A stretch of DNA of 64,000 nucleotides from G965261055 sp965261055 [NCBI: Fibrobacteria bacterium] (GTDB lineage Bacteria > Fibrobacterota > Fibrobacteria > UBA11236), in NCBI GenBank assembly GCA_965261055.1, contig OZ253440.1:682001-746000 (forward strand), given 5' to 3'. Position 1 is the stretch's first letter; the number at the start of each line of letters is the position of its first letter. The notes under the pieces are model-generated. The model was given only the letters and a program-made list of their open reading frames with translations. It had not been told where the DNA came from and made no database searches. This document shows, one piece after another, positions 9,905-18,498 of the stretch. Position numbers and translations under genes: made by a program.

Positions 9905-12031
9905 TTATTTTAGAGTATCCTTTAACCTCTCTTTTAAGCTCTCTGATCGATCTCTAGCTTCTTTCAAGTTAGGATCAATATATAAAACTTTTTTATACAT
10001 ATATTGAGCCTGATTCCACTCTTCTTCTTTTTCAAAGATGATACCCATATTTAAATTAGCCCAAGGATGATTGGGTACTTCTCTTAAAATTCTCTCAAAA
10101 TAAGGTTTCGATTCTTCGTATTTTCCAAGCTTTAAAAAAGATAAGCCAACACCGTAAATCCATTCTAATTTTCTAGAAAACACCCCTTCTACAGAAATAA
10201 AATACTCCACCGCTGTTTTCCATTGCCGATTAATAATAGACAAACGACCTAATTTATAAGACAAATCAATTTTGATTTGATCTTTTGTATAAGGTAAAAG
10301 TTTCTCGTAATAAACTTGTGATGAATCAAATTGTTTTTGTCGAAAAAAAGAGTACGCTAAAAATTGAATCATTTCTGTTGACAATGAATCTAAATTTAAA
10401 GCCTTACGATAATAAGTTATAGCTTCAGAAACCTTACCTTTTCGATCTAAATAGGTTGCTATATAACTAAAGCTGAAATAGGCCTCTGGATGAGTAGAGT
10501 TCAATTTAATTGCTTCATGTGCAATTTTAACAGCATCTTCATATTTGCCAGACCAATTTAAAACTTTGGCTAATTGATGAAGAGCTAAACCTTTCTCTGC
10601 ATTATTAATTTTAGATCTAATTTTTTGATTAACTCTTTTCAAGATATTCGTATCCAATAAAGCTTCTGTTAATTTTTCTTGATTTAAAAGATCCATCTTA
10701 GAATTCTCTAAAGAATCAATGATAGATATTAGTATTTTCGACAAAAATTGATGTTGTTCAATTCTCAAATGAACATGATCAAAGAAAAACTCTTCTCCTA
10801 AAATTGAGTGCTTATATTTCTTTTGAAAGTTTCTTTCTAATAAATCATTAGCGTCTAGAAAAATAACATTAGAATTCCCTTTAAAAGAATTTAAAACCTT
10901 TTGCAACGGACTCAAAATTCTTAAAGGACAAACATCTTCTTCTTTAGCCAATAAAAAATGTTCTTTAGCTAAAGAATATTTTTTTTGTTTTAAAAATAGC
11001 TTTCCAAGTCGATAGTGTAATTCTGCATAACGAACATTTTCTTTGATTAAGACTTGATATAATCTCATCGCCTTATCTTTATTACCATTTTCCTCTTCTA
11101 ACTTAGCTTCTTCCCAAGTCTTTAGAATATGACTAGAATCTTGACCTGTGGAAAAATCCCATTGACTTTTAAAAGGGCTACAATCTTTAAGATTTGAAGC
11201 TGGTTTAACTAGAATAATAGGAATACCCTTTTTAGCTGCAAGATTTACCATTCTAGTCAAAGACAATTTAAAGTGATCAACTACTTCCTTTCGATGAGAA
11301 TCATTTCTAAAAAATTGTTCTGGCCCAATCGCATAATCTAATTTTGTATTAACTTCTTTTTCAATAGAAGTATTTAAAACGCTCTTTGTTTTATCATTAT
11401 CTGCTACATTAGTTTCTCTTGATTTTACTAAACGAAAACCCAAAGCATATAGACGCATTTTAGAAATTTTTTGATTAATCCATCTTAAAATGAAAGGAAG
11501 ATTTTTTACTTTTTCATATGTGCGGTTTTCTAGAAACTCATTGTGCCCCATATATACAATAAAATAATCAGAATCATAGTCTAAAAACTCTTCTACAAGT
11601 TTAACAATACGGTAACTCGCATAACTTACTCCACTAGCATTGATAACATCCCACTTTTTGGTAGTAGAGCTCTCCTCTAAATAACCTCTAAGCCAACCTG
11701 AAAATGAAACAATATCCCTATAAGGTCTACCATAAGCGGTAGATCCCCCTAAAACAAAAATTCTTCGATCATTCTTTTCTTTCTTCTCAGTAAATTTTTG
11801 AGGGTTAAAAAAAGCTTGTTTATTTAGACTTGTTTTATAATAAGTATGACCTTTTTCTATTTGTTTTTCAAACAAAGGGTCAGTAGAGAATGACAACAAA
11901 GGATCCTCATCTTTCCGGAGAGACTCAACTTGAAAAACCCATAAAAAAGATTCAATTAAAAGAAAAAAAACAACTGGTGAAATTAACAGTAAACATAAAT
12001 TTCCAAGCCATTTTTTTTTAAGCATGCTCAT
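9905..12031 (-). CDS. TPR protein with SGNH/GDSL-hydrolase domain
   Basis: The 708-residue protein begins with an N-terminal membrane anchor (residues 9-33). An SGNH-hydrolase-like domain follows: IFVLGGSTAYG (block I, candidate nucleophile Ser97), YMGHNEF (161-166) with the Asn/Glu block typical of this subgroup, and FDHVHL further on, giving the Asp-x-x-His pair. TPR repeats occur both in the insert around residues 300-370 and through the C-terminal third. Related proteins are encoded next to NodU-type carbamoyltransferases, DUF5989 and SxtJ proteins, exactly as here, and the start overlaps the carbamoyltransferase stop by 14 bases. It probably acts on an extracytoplasmic polysaccharide or acylated glycan. 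The substrate is unknown. Confidence 0.75.
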   Translation of the reverse strand: MSMLKKKWLGNLCLLLISPVVFFLLIESFLWVFQVESLRKDEDPLLSFSTDPLFEKQIEKGHTYYKTSLNKQAFFNPQKFTEKKEKNDRRIFVLGGSTAYGRPYRDIVSFSGWLRGYLEESSTTKKWDVINASGVSYASYRIVKLVEEFLDYDSDYFIVYMGHNEFLENRTYEKVKNLPFILRWINQKISKMRLYALGFRLVKSRETNVADNDKTKSVLNTSIEKEVNTKLDYAIGPEQFFRNDSHRKEVVDHFKLSLTRMVNLAAKKGIPIILVKPASNLKDCSPFKSQWDFSTGQDSSHILKTWEEAKLEEENGNKDKAMRLYQVLIKENVRYAELHYRLGKLFLKQKKYSLAKEHFLLAKEEDVCPLRILSPLQKVLNSFKGNSNVIFLDANDLLERNFQKKYKHSILGEEFFFDHVHLRIEQHQFLSKILISIIDSLENSKMDLLNQEKLTEALLDTNILKRVNQKIRSKINNAEKGLALHQLAKVLNWSGKYEDAVKIAHEAIKLNSTHPEAYFSFSYIATYLDRKGKVSEAITYYRKALNLDSLSTEMIQFLAYSFFRQKQFDSSQVYYEKLLPYTKDQIKIDLSYKLGRLSIINRQWKTAVEYFISVEGVFSRKLEWIYGVGLSFLKLGKYEESKPYFERILREVPNHPWANLNMGIIFEKEEEWNQAQYMYKKVLYIDPNLKEARDRSESLKERLKDTLK

Positions 12032-13859
12032 CCTTTTTAATAATAAATGAACCTAAAACCAATACATCCATGTCCGTTTGTTTAAAACACTCGTATGCTT
12101 GTAATGGGGTACAAACAATAGGTTCATCTCTACGGTTAAAACTAGTATTAATTAACATTGGTAATTTTGTTTTCTCTTCAAAAGCATTCAATAGTTGATA
12201 ATAAAGAGGGTTAGATTTAGCTGTAACAGTTTGTACTCTTGCAGTATAATCAACATGAGTAACAGCATTAAAAGAGCTTCTACTTTGATAAAGAACATCA
12301 AAAATAGATTTTTCTTTACCTATTTCTTGTCTATCTAAATTGTTTAACTTCCATTTTTCCAAAATATTAGAAACCATTAACATATAAGGCATTGACTTTG
12401 TATTCTCAAAATATTTTTGTACTTTATCTTCTTTAATGGAAGGAGCAAAAGGACGAAAACCTTCTCTAAATTTAATTTTTAAATTTAAACGCTTTTGCAT
12501 CTCTAAATTTCTAGGGTCAGCCAAAATACTTCTATTTCCCAAAGCCCTAGCCCCCCATTCCATTCTTCCTTGAAACCAACCGATAACTTTACCTTTTGAA
12601 ATCAAATCAGCAACAGAATTACATAACACTTTATCTTCTACGATTTCTTTAAATGATACCTTTAGTCTATTCAATTCTCCTCTAATTTCTTTGGAACTAA
12701 AAGAAGGTCCTAAATAAGATCCTTGCATTTGATCCAGCAAATGAGGTTTTCTATTCAAGTCATATACTGAATAGTAAAAAGAAAATGCTGCACCTAAAGC
12801 ACCTCCAGCATCTCCTGCTGACGGTTGTATCCAAATGTTATCAAATATTTTTTGTTCTTGTAACCTACCATTTGCAACACAATTTAAAGCAACACCTCCA
12901 GCTAATACTAAGTTCTTTTCTTTTGTTATTCTTTTTGCTGTTCCAGCTAATTTCAAAATAATTTCTTCTGTGACCCGTTGAATAGCTGCAGCGAGAAAAA
13001 CATACTCATTTGAAATTTCAGATTCGGGTTTTCTAGGCTTAAAACCTAAACCTTTAAACCACTTTGACACACGACACATTACAAAACCTGTAGGAAAATC
13101 AAAATGATCCATTTTTAAAGAAAAAGATCCATCATCTTGAACCCTAATCAAAAAGTTCAAAATCCACTCCGTATATTTCTTAACCTGCGGATGATCAAAA
13201 CTAGCATAAGAGGCTAGTCCCATTAACTTATACTCACCTTTATTAACTTCAAATCCACAATAAAAAGTAAAGGCCGAATATAACAAACCTAACGAATGAG
13301 GAAAATGAAGCTCTTGTAAAGATTCAATTTGACTTTGCTTTCCCTTCATTATTGATGTTGTCACCCACTCACCAACACCATCAATTATTAGAATTGCTGA
13401 TGAAGAAAAAGGACTCGGATAAAACGCACTCGCTGCATGAGATAAATGATGCTCTGAAAAAAATAAACGATTTTTTCTTTGCTTTTTTGGAATTTTAATT
13501 TTGAGAGATTTTTGAAACTCTTTCCAAATTAGTGTTTCCATGAAAAGCTTTTCTTTAATCCAGATTGGCAATGCTTTTAAAAAACTCCAACACCCAAATG
13601 GTGCATAACTGTAGTATGTTTCTAGTAACCTTTCAAATTTAATATAAGGTTTATCATAGAAAACAATTGCTTGTACTTCTGAAAAAGAAATTGAAGCCTC
13701 TTCTAAAACATAACGCAAAGAACTAGATGGGAAACTAGCATCATTTTTTTTTCTAGTGAATCTCTCTTCTTGAACTGCTGCCACAATCTGATCATCTTTT
13801 AATAAAGCTACTGCACTATCGTGATAAAAAGCAGAAATGCCTAAAGTATATTTATACAT
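12018..13859 (-). CDS. NodU/CmcH-family carbamoyltransferase
   Basis: The enzyme transfers a carbamoyl group from carbamoyl phosphate, via carbamoyl-AMP, to a hydroxyl of a sugar or secondary metabolite. The 613 residues contain LGISAFYHDSAVALL at the N-terminus, the metal-binding EHHLSHAASAF (136-146), the VNKGEYKLMGLA segment and VLAGGVALNC. The C-terminal YrdC-like half has QGRMEWGARALGNRSILADPR and MLINTSFNRRDEPIV. All are diagnostic of NodU/CmcH enzymes. The gene is third in a tight series SxtJ-like, DUF5989, carbamoyltransferase, TPR/SGNH, with two bases between the DUF5989 stop and this start. The natural acceptor is not deducible; a surface glycan is a reasonable inference from the membrane-bound neighbours. 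Confidence 0.93.
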   Translation of the reverse strand: MYKYTLGISAFYHDSAVALLKDDQIVAAVQEERFTRKKNDASFPSSSLRYVLEEASISFSEVQAIVFYDKPYIKFERLLETYYSYAPFGCWSFLKALPIWIKEKLFMETLIWKEFQKSLKIKIPKKQRKNRLFFSEHHLSHAASAFYPSPFSSSAILIIDGVGEWVTTSIMKGKQSQIESLQELHFPHSLGLLYSAFTFYCGFEVNKGEYKLMGLASYASFDHPQVKKYTEWILNFLIRVQDDGSFSLKMDHFDFPTGFVMCRVSKWFKGLGFKPRKPESEISNEYVFLAAAIQRVTEEIILKLAGTAKRITKEKNLVLAGGVALNCVANGRLQEQKIFDNIWIQPSAGDAGGALGAAFSFYYSVYDLNRKPHLLDQMQGSYLGPSFSSKEIRGELNRLKVSFKEIVEDKVLCNSVADLISKGKVIGWFQGRMEWGARALGNRSILADPRNLEMQKRLNLKIKFREGFRPFAPSIKEDKVQKYFENTKSMPYMLMVSNILEKWKLNNLDRQEIGKEKSIFDVLYQSRSSFNAVTHVDYTARVQTVTAKSNPLYYQLLNAFEEKTKLPMLINTSFNRRDEPIVCTPLQAYECFKQTDMDVLVLGSFIIKKDEHA

Positions 13860-13861
13860 TA

Positions 13862-14014
13862 TTAAAACAATGTATAAATAAAAGGAGCGACAGGTGTACC
13901 ACTTGTAAATACAACTAAACCCCCAAACAGTACTAAAAGTAGCATAATAGGTAAAAGCCAGAATTTTTTCCTAACTTTCATAAACATAAATAAATTTTTT
14001 ATAAAATCAATCAT
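13862..14014 (-). CDS. DUF5989 small membrane protein
   Basis: A 50-codon frame starts at ATG 14014 and ends two bases before the carbamoyltransferase start. It reads MIDFIKNLFMFMKVRKKFW, then a single hydrophobic helix, and ends in SGTPVAPFIYTLF. The 'KVRKKFWLLPI' entry into the helix and the 'SGxxVAPFIYTLF' end are the DUF5989 signature as I know it. Proteins of this family sit between SxtJ and carbamoyltransferase genes in many phyla. Its role is unknown; a single-pass membrane partner for the carbamoyltransferase or its substrate is a plausible inference. Confidence 0.88.
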   Translation of the reverse strand: MIDFIKNLFMFMKVRKKFWLLPIMLLLVLFGGLVVFTSGTPVAPFIYTLF

Positions 14015-14017
14015 AAT

Positions 14018-14248
14018 TTAAAATGGAGTTTCTAAATCTTTACTAGAAAATAGTTTATTTCTTTCTATAAAAAATGAACTACCTTTTTGTTTAGATTTCA
14101 TTGCGTTATAGCCACACAGTCGCATTACAATACCCATTGGAGCTAAAACACAAAAATAAATTGCTAAAAAAATAATCGTAGAACTAATTTTTTCTAGATA
14201 AAAACTTATCTTCAAAAGAAAAAAATAAACAAGAATAGATAATTTCAT
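14018..14248 (-). CDS. SxtJ-like membrane protein
   Basis: The 76-residue protein starts at ATG 14248; a TTG six bases earlier is a poorer choice. It has one or two hydrophobic helices followed by VLAPMGIVMRLCGYNAM and a charged tail with SFFIERN. The 'TPIGLLMRLxGxDxL...WIxR' pattern belongs to SxtJ, named from saxitoxin clusters but widespread beside NodU-type carbamoyltransferases. It looks short at the N-terminus compared with typical SxtJ. It ends three bases before the DUF5989 gene and is first in the cluster, 17 bases after the trkA stop, so read-through from uvrB-trkA is likely. Confidence 0.7.
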   Translation of the reverse strand: MKLSILVYFFLLKISFYLEKISSTIIFLAIYFCVLAPMGIVMRLCGYNAMKSKQKGSSFFIERNKLFSSKDLETPF

Positions 14249-14265
14249 AACCAATTCAAATTTTA

Positions 14266-15624
14266 TTAAACAAAAATCTTTTCCAAATCTGGTATGGAGT
14301 CAGCTAATGTACAAACAATAACATGATCATTTTCAGAAAGAACTGTCGATTCCTCTGGAAAAACAACTTCATCAAATTCATTCAAAATATAACTCACTAT
14401 AGTATTTTTTGGGAAAACTTGAATAAACTCTCTACTACCAATTTCCATATTAACTACAACTGAATGAGAAGTCACTCTGTACTCAATAATTTCAAGCTGA
14501 GATTCATCTAATTCAAAGACAGAGACAACTTCTCCCTGTAAAACAAATCTCAAAGCTTTATCAATACTATTTAATCTTAAAGAAAGTTGAACATCTATAT
14601 CAAGTGTTGAGAGTAATTTAGAATAATTAGTATTAAAAATCATTGCCATATTTTTCTTAGCACCCATTTTTTTGGCAAGCATCGCTGTTAAAATATTTTT
14701 TTCTTCACCATTTGAAAGAGCCAAGAAAAAATCTGCATTTTCAACACCCTCTGCCTCTAATAAATCAGGATCATCTTGAGAGCCTTGTAAAATTAAAGTT
14801 TTACTAAATAAATGATTCATCTCCCGACACACCTTAATATCAGGCTCTAAAATCTTAGCTTGTATATTTGTCTCTTCTAATTTTTGAGTCAACTGAATAG
14901 ATACATTAGACCCGCTCCCAATAAAAATGTTCTTAGTTGGCTTGTCCTCAAAACAAAAATCTAAACTAATTTGGTGAGCATGTTTACTTAAAACAGAAAC
15001 AAAAAAATGATCCCCTTTAACAAAAACTTCATCTGGTAAAGGGTCAACATTGTATACTTTATCTCGGATTAAAACTAAATATTGATAAGGCATCGTATAA
15101 CTCTTTTTTAAGCTACCTAAAGTTCTATCTATAATAGGTGAATTCTCCTTAACTTTAAACCCTATTACTTTAACTCTATCATGAAAAAATGACTCCACAT
15201 TAGTCGCATTAGGTAAAAATAAATGATCAAAAATTTCATTTGCAATATCCTTTTCTGGATGAATAATTAAATCAATACCCATATCGCGAGGTTTAACAAC
15301 ATTAGAAGATCCAAAGTAACCGATAGAACTTAAACGAGCTATGCATTTTCCACAACCCATTTTTTTAAATAAATTACAAGCCAAAATATTAAAAGAATCA
15401 CTCCCTGTAATTGCAATTAACAAATTAATTTCTTGAATATCAATTGTTTTTAAAATTTCAACAGAAGTACAGTCCCCTACAATTGTTTTAATATCTAAAT
15501 ATTCATCAACTGTCTTTAAATGTTCCCAATTGCGATCAACCAAAACTAAATGATGGCCATCCTGTGTTAAACGAGATGCTAAACTTACTCCCAAAGCTCC
15601 AGCTCCAGCAATTACTACTTTCAT
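14266..15624 (-). CDS. trkA: Trk potassium uptake regulator TrkA
   Basis: TrkA is the cytosolic NAD(H)-binding gating protein of the TrkH/TrkG K+ channel. The 452 residues hold two tandem units. The first has a Rossmann motif GAGALGVSLA (7-16) with LVDRNWEHL and the GDCTSVEIL strand, followed by a TrkA-C domain. The second begins NIFIGSGSNVSIQL, with LQGSQDDPDLLEAEGVENADFFLALSNGEE-type features, and ends in another TrkA-C domain. The order RCK-C-RCK-C and the length match TrkA. The start overlaps the uvrB stop by four bases. No trkH is seen in the window. Confidence 0.92.
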   Translation of the reverse strand: MKVVIAGAGALGVSLASRLTQDGHHLVLVDRNWEHLKTVDEYLDIKTIVGDCTSVEILKTIDIQEINLLIAITGSDSFNILACNLFKKMGCGKCIARLSSIGYFGSSNVVKPRDMGIDLIIHPEKDIANEIFDHLFLPNATNVESFFHDRVKVIGFKVKENSPIIDRTLGSLKKSYTMPYQYLVLIRDKVYNVDPLPDEVFVKGDHFFVSVLSKHAHQISLDFCFEDKPTKNIFIGSGSNVSIQLTQKLEETNIQAKILEPDIKVCREMNHLFSKTLILQGSQDDPDLLEAEGVENADFFLALSNGEEKNILTAMLAKKMGAKKNMAMIFNTNYSKLLSTLDIDVQLSLRLNSIDKALRFVLQGEVVSVFELDESQLEIIEYRVTSHSVVVNMEIGSREFIQVFPKNTIVSYILNEFDEVVFPEESTVLSENDHVIVCTLADSIPDLEKIFV

Positions 15625-17606
15625 TTCTGATTTCTCTTTTTTAAATTTTCTATCTTATCTCGTAAACTTGCCGCCTTTTCAAACTCCAAGTTATCTGCTA
15701 AAAGTAACATTTGTTTCTCTAATTGAATGAGAGTTTTAAAATCTAACTCTTCTTTTTTTATTTCTTCTTTAAGATTATCTAATTGTAAATCTGTAACATC
15801 ACTTTTAAGCTTAACTTCATCTCTAATTGCTTTTATAATTGTAACAGGCTCAATCTTGTTCTTTTCGTTATAATTTTTTTGTTTTTCTCGCCTTATTTGA
15901 TTCTCATCTAAAACTTTCTGCATACTCTCTGTTGTCTTATGAGCATACATTAAAACCTTACCATTTGAATTACGAGCAGCTCTACCTGAAATTTGAGTTA
16001 AAGTCCGATAATTTCTTAAGAAACCTTCTTTGTCTGCATCTAAAATAACAACTAAAGAGACCTCGGGTAAATCTAACCCTTCTCTCAAAAGATTAATTCC
16101 AACAAGTACATCTATTTCACCTTTTCTCAGTTGGTTAATAATACTAGTTCGTTTCAAAGTATCCGTGTCACTATGTATGTAATAAGATTTTACTTCAGTT
16201 GAAGTAAGAAAATCATGTAGGTCTTCTGCACTCTTTTTAGTCAAAGTCAAAATAAGGGTCTTTTCTTTCCTAAGTTCTTGCTCTTGTAACTCTTCTAAAA
16301 TATCGCCCATTTGGTTATCAAGTGGTCGAACCTCCATCATTGGATCTAATAATCCTGTTGGACGTATTAATTGCTCAACAAAAGAACCTTGACATCTCTC
16401 AAGCTCGTAATCTCCTGGGGTTGCAGAAACAAATAAAGACTGCGTTGGCATCTTCTTTTCATATTCTTCAAAATTTAAAGGACGATTATCCAAAGCACTC
16501 GGTAACCTAAAACCATAATTTACAAGGTTCGTTTTTCTAGAATAATCTCCTCCATACATTGCTCTTAATTGAGGGATAGTTGCATGGGATTCATCTAAAA
16601 TCATGAAAAAATCATCTCCAAAAAAATCTAACAATGTGAAAGGAGGTGATCCAGGCTTCAAATTGCCAATAATTCTAGAATAATTTTCAATCCCAGAACA
16701 AAACCCAGCTTCCTCTAACATTTCTATATCATAATTAACTCTTAATCGCAAACGTTGAGCTTCTACTAATTTATCTTGCTTCAATAATTCTCGCTCTCTT
16801 TGATCTAACTCTTGTTTAATTTCTCTCACAATACGAGATAAATTAGCTTCTTTGGTGACAAAATGGCGAGCTGGATAGATAAGAGCTATATCTAAAAGAG
16901 TGATTCTTTTACCTGTTAATAAATGACAACGACTTATTTTTTCAATTTCATCACCAAACATTTCAATTCTTATCAGAAAATCATCATATGCAGGACGTAT
17001 TTCAACAACATCCCCTCGAACTCTAAATGTCCCTCTTTTAGACTCTAAATCATTACGACTATAATAGATATCAACCATTTTTTTTAAAAGTTCATTCCTT
17101 TCTATAATTTGTCCTACTTTAATCTCAACCATCATTGATTGATAATCTTTAGGCGAACCTAACCCATAAATACAAGAGACAGAAGCCAAAACAATCACAT
17201 CTTTTCGACTCATTAAAGACATTGTGGCTCTTAAGCGTAGCTTTTCAATCTCTTCATTAACACTTGAATCTTTTTCAATGTACGAATCAGTTTGAGGAAT
17301 ATAAGCTTCAGGTTGATAATAATCATAATAACTGACAAAGTACTCAACAGCATTATCAGGAAAAAAATCTTTAAATTCCTGATAAAGCTGAGCAACCAAG
17401 GTTTTATTTGGTGACAAAATCAAAGTTGGTTTTCCAATTTTTTGAATCAAATTTGCCATCGTAAAAGTTTTACCCGAACCAGTTACTCCCGAAAGAATTT
17501 GAACAGATTCTTTATCTTTCAAAAAAGCTTGATTCAAAGCATCAATAGCCAAAGGCTGATCACCAGATGGCGTGAATGAGGAGCTTAAATTAAAAAGATG
17601 TTTCAC
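15621..17606 (-). CDS. uvrB: Excinuclease ABC subunit B
   Basis: UvrB is the damage-verifying helicase-like subunit of nucleotide excision repair, loaded by UvrA and cut by UvrC. The 661 residues contain Walker A GVTGSGKT (40-47) and the beta-hairpin YYDYYQPEAYIP that grips DNA. Helicase motifs DESH, SATPGDYE, GINLLREGLDLPEV and QISGRAARN follow. A C-terminal UVR motif (LEKQMLLLADNLEFEKAASLRDKI) completes a full-length protein. The start is GTG at 17606. It is the first gene of the minus-strand series continuing into trkA. Confidence 0.98.
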   Translation of the reverse strand: MKHLFNLSSSFTPSGDQPLAIDALNQAFLKDKESVQILSGVTGSGKTFTMANLIQKIGKPTLILSPNKTLVAQLYQEFKDFFPDNAVEYFVSYYDYYQPEAYIPQTDSYIEKDSSVNEEIEKLRLRATMSLMSRKDVIVLASVSCIYGLGSPKDYQSMMVEIKVGQIIERNELLKKMVDIYYSRNDLESKRGTFRVRGDVVEIRPAYDDFLIRIEMFGDEIEKISRCHLLTGKRITLLDIALIYPARHFVTKEANLSRIVREIKQELDQRERELLKQDKLVEAQRLRLRVNYDIEMLEEAGFCSGIENYSRIIGNLKPGSPPFTLLDFFGDDFFMILDESHATIPQLRAMYGGDYSRKTNLVNYGFRLPSALDNRPLNFEEYEKKMPTQSLFVSATPGDYELERCQGSFVEQLIRPTGLLDPMMEVRPLDNQMGDILEELQEQELRKEKTLILTLTKKSAEDLHDFLTSTEVKSYYIHSDTDTLKRTSIINQLRKGEIDVLVGINLLREGLDLPEVSLVVILDADKEGFLRNYRTLTQISGRAARNSNGKVLMYAHKTTESMQKVLDENQIRREKQKNYNEKNKIEPVTIIKAIRDEVKLKSDVTDLQLDNLKEEIKKEELDFKTLIQLEKQMLLLADNLEFEKAASLRDKIENLKKRNQK

Positions 17607-17713
17607 TTTTCTAAAAATAACAAAAGAATATCTACTTTTTCTATTGTGATTAAATATGTAATATTCTAAAATTATATTACATTTTTATTAAAAACAAAAG
17701 GACAACATTTAAA

Positions 17714-18010
17714 ATGACAAATAAAAGCATCAATATTACAAAAAAAGAAATCAGTGAACATATTTCCGAACAAACCGGATTAAAACAAGGTGATGTTAAA
17801 ACCGTAATTAATTTGTTCTTTGATCAAGTCAAAGAACATTTAAAAAATGGCAATCACATTGAACTTCGAGGTTTTGGTCGTTTTAAAGTAAAGTCAACTC
17901 CAGCTCGTAAAGCTCGTAACCCAAAAACAGGAGAATCTTGTAAAATTCCTTCAAAAGTTCGTCCATTTTGTCAAATAAGTCAATCTATTAAAGAATATGT
18001 TAACGCATAA
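17714..18010 (+). CDS. HU/IHF-family DNA-binding protein
   Basis: A 98-residue histone-like protein bends and compacts DNA as a dimer. The pattern is that of HU/IHF: an N-terminal helical part (ITKKEISEHISEQTG), then HIELRGFGRFKVKSTPARKARNPKTGE, with the beta-arm proline, then KVRPFCQIS. In this family RNPKTGE and the following PSKxxPxF stretch are diagnostic. From sequence alone I cannot decide whether it is HU or one IHF subunit. It starts a plus-strand series with smpB and the amidase gene. Confidence 0.93.
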   Translation: MTNKSINITKKEISEHISEQTGLKQGDVKTVINLFFDQVKEHLKNGNHIELRGFGRFKVKSTPARKARNPKTGESCKIPSKVRPFCQISQSIKEYVNA

Positions 18011-18041
18011 TTGTAAAATTTAGAGTTTTGAACTTAATTCT

Positions 18042-18494
18042 ATGACCCATATTGTTGAAAATCGCAAAGCTAAATTCCATTATGAAGTCATAGAAACCTT
18101 TGAGGTTGGTATTGTTCTTACTGGTACTGAAGTTAAATCCATTAGACAAAAAAAGGTTTCTTTAGACGAATCTTATATTGTTATTCAGAAACAACAGCTT
18201 TTTTTAATGCAATCTCATATTGAAGAATATTCTCAAGGTAATCAATTTAATCATGACCCAGTCAGAAAGCGTAAGCTTCTAGCACACCATCACCAAATTA
18301 TTCAATTACTTACACAGACTAGTCAAAAAAATCTAACTTTAATACCTCTTAAGATTTATTTAAAAGGTTCTTGGATTAAAATTTTAATTGGACTGGTTAG
18401 AGGAAAAACACATGCAGATAAACGCCAACAAAAAAAACAGGATGATGCAAAAAGAGAAATGGCTTGCCAAATCAAAAATATTCATATTAAATAA
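18042..18494 (+). CDS. smpB: SsrA-binding protein SmpB
   Basis: SmpB binds tmRNA and brings it to stalled ribosomes for trans-translation. The 150 residues carry the N-terminal NRKAKFHYEVIETFEVGIVLTGTEVKSIR signature, GQNFNHDP-like EYSQGNQFNHDPVRKRKLL, KIYLKGSWIKILIGLVRGK and the basic tail HADKRQQKKQDDAKRE. The family is full length. The tmRNA gene itself was not found here. The amidase gene begins four bases after its stop. Confidence 0.97.
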   Translation: MTHIVENRKAKFHYEVIETFEVGIVLTGTEVKSIRQKKVSLDESYIVIQKQQLFLMQSHIEEYSQGNQFNHDPVRKRKLLAHHHQIIQLLTQTSQKNLTLIPLKIYLKGSWIKILIGLVRGKTHADKRQQKKQDDAKREMACQIKNIHIK

Positions 18495-18498
18495 CTCT

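Noticed and set aside
18388-18498. Longer N-terminus for the amidase
   Set aside because: This extension lies wholly inside smpB except for a few bases and would place the signal peptide inside the protein; ATG 18499 fits better.
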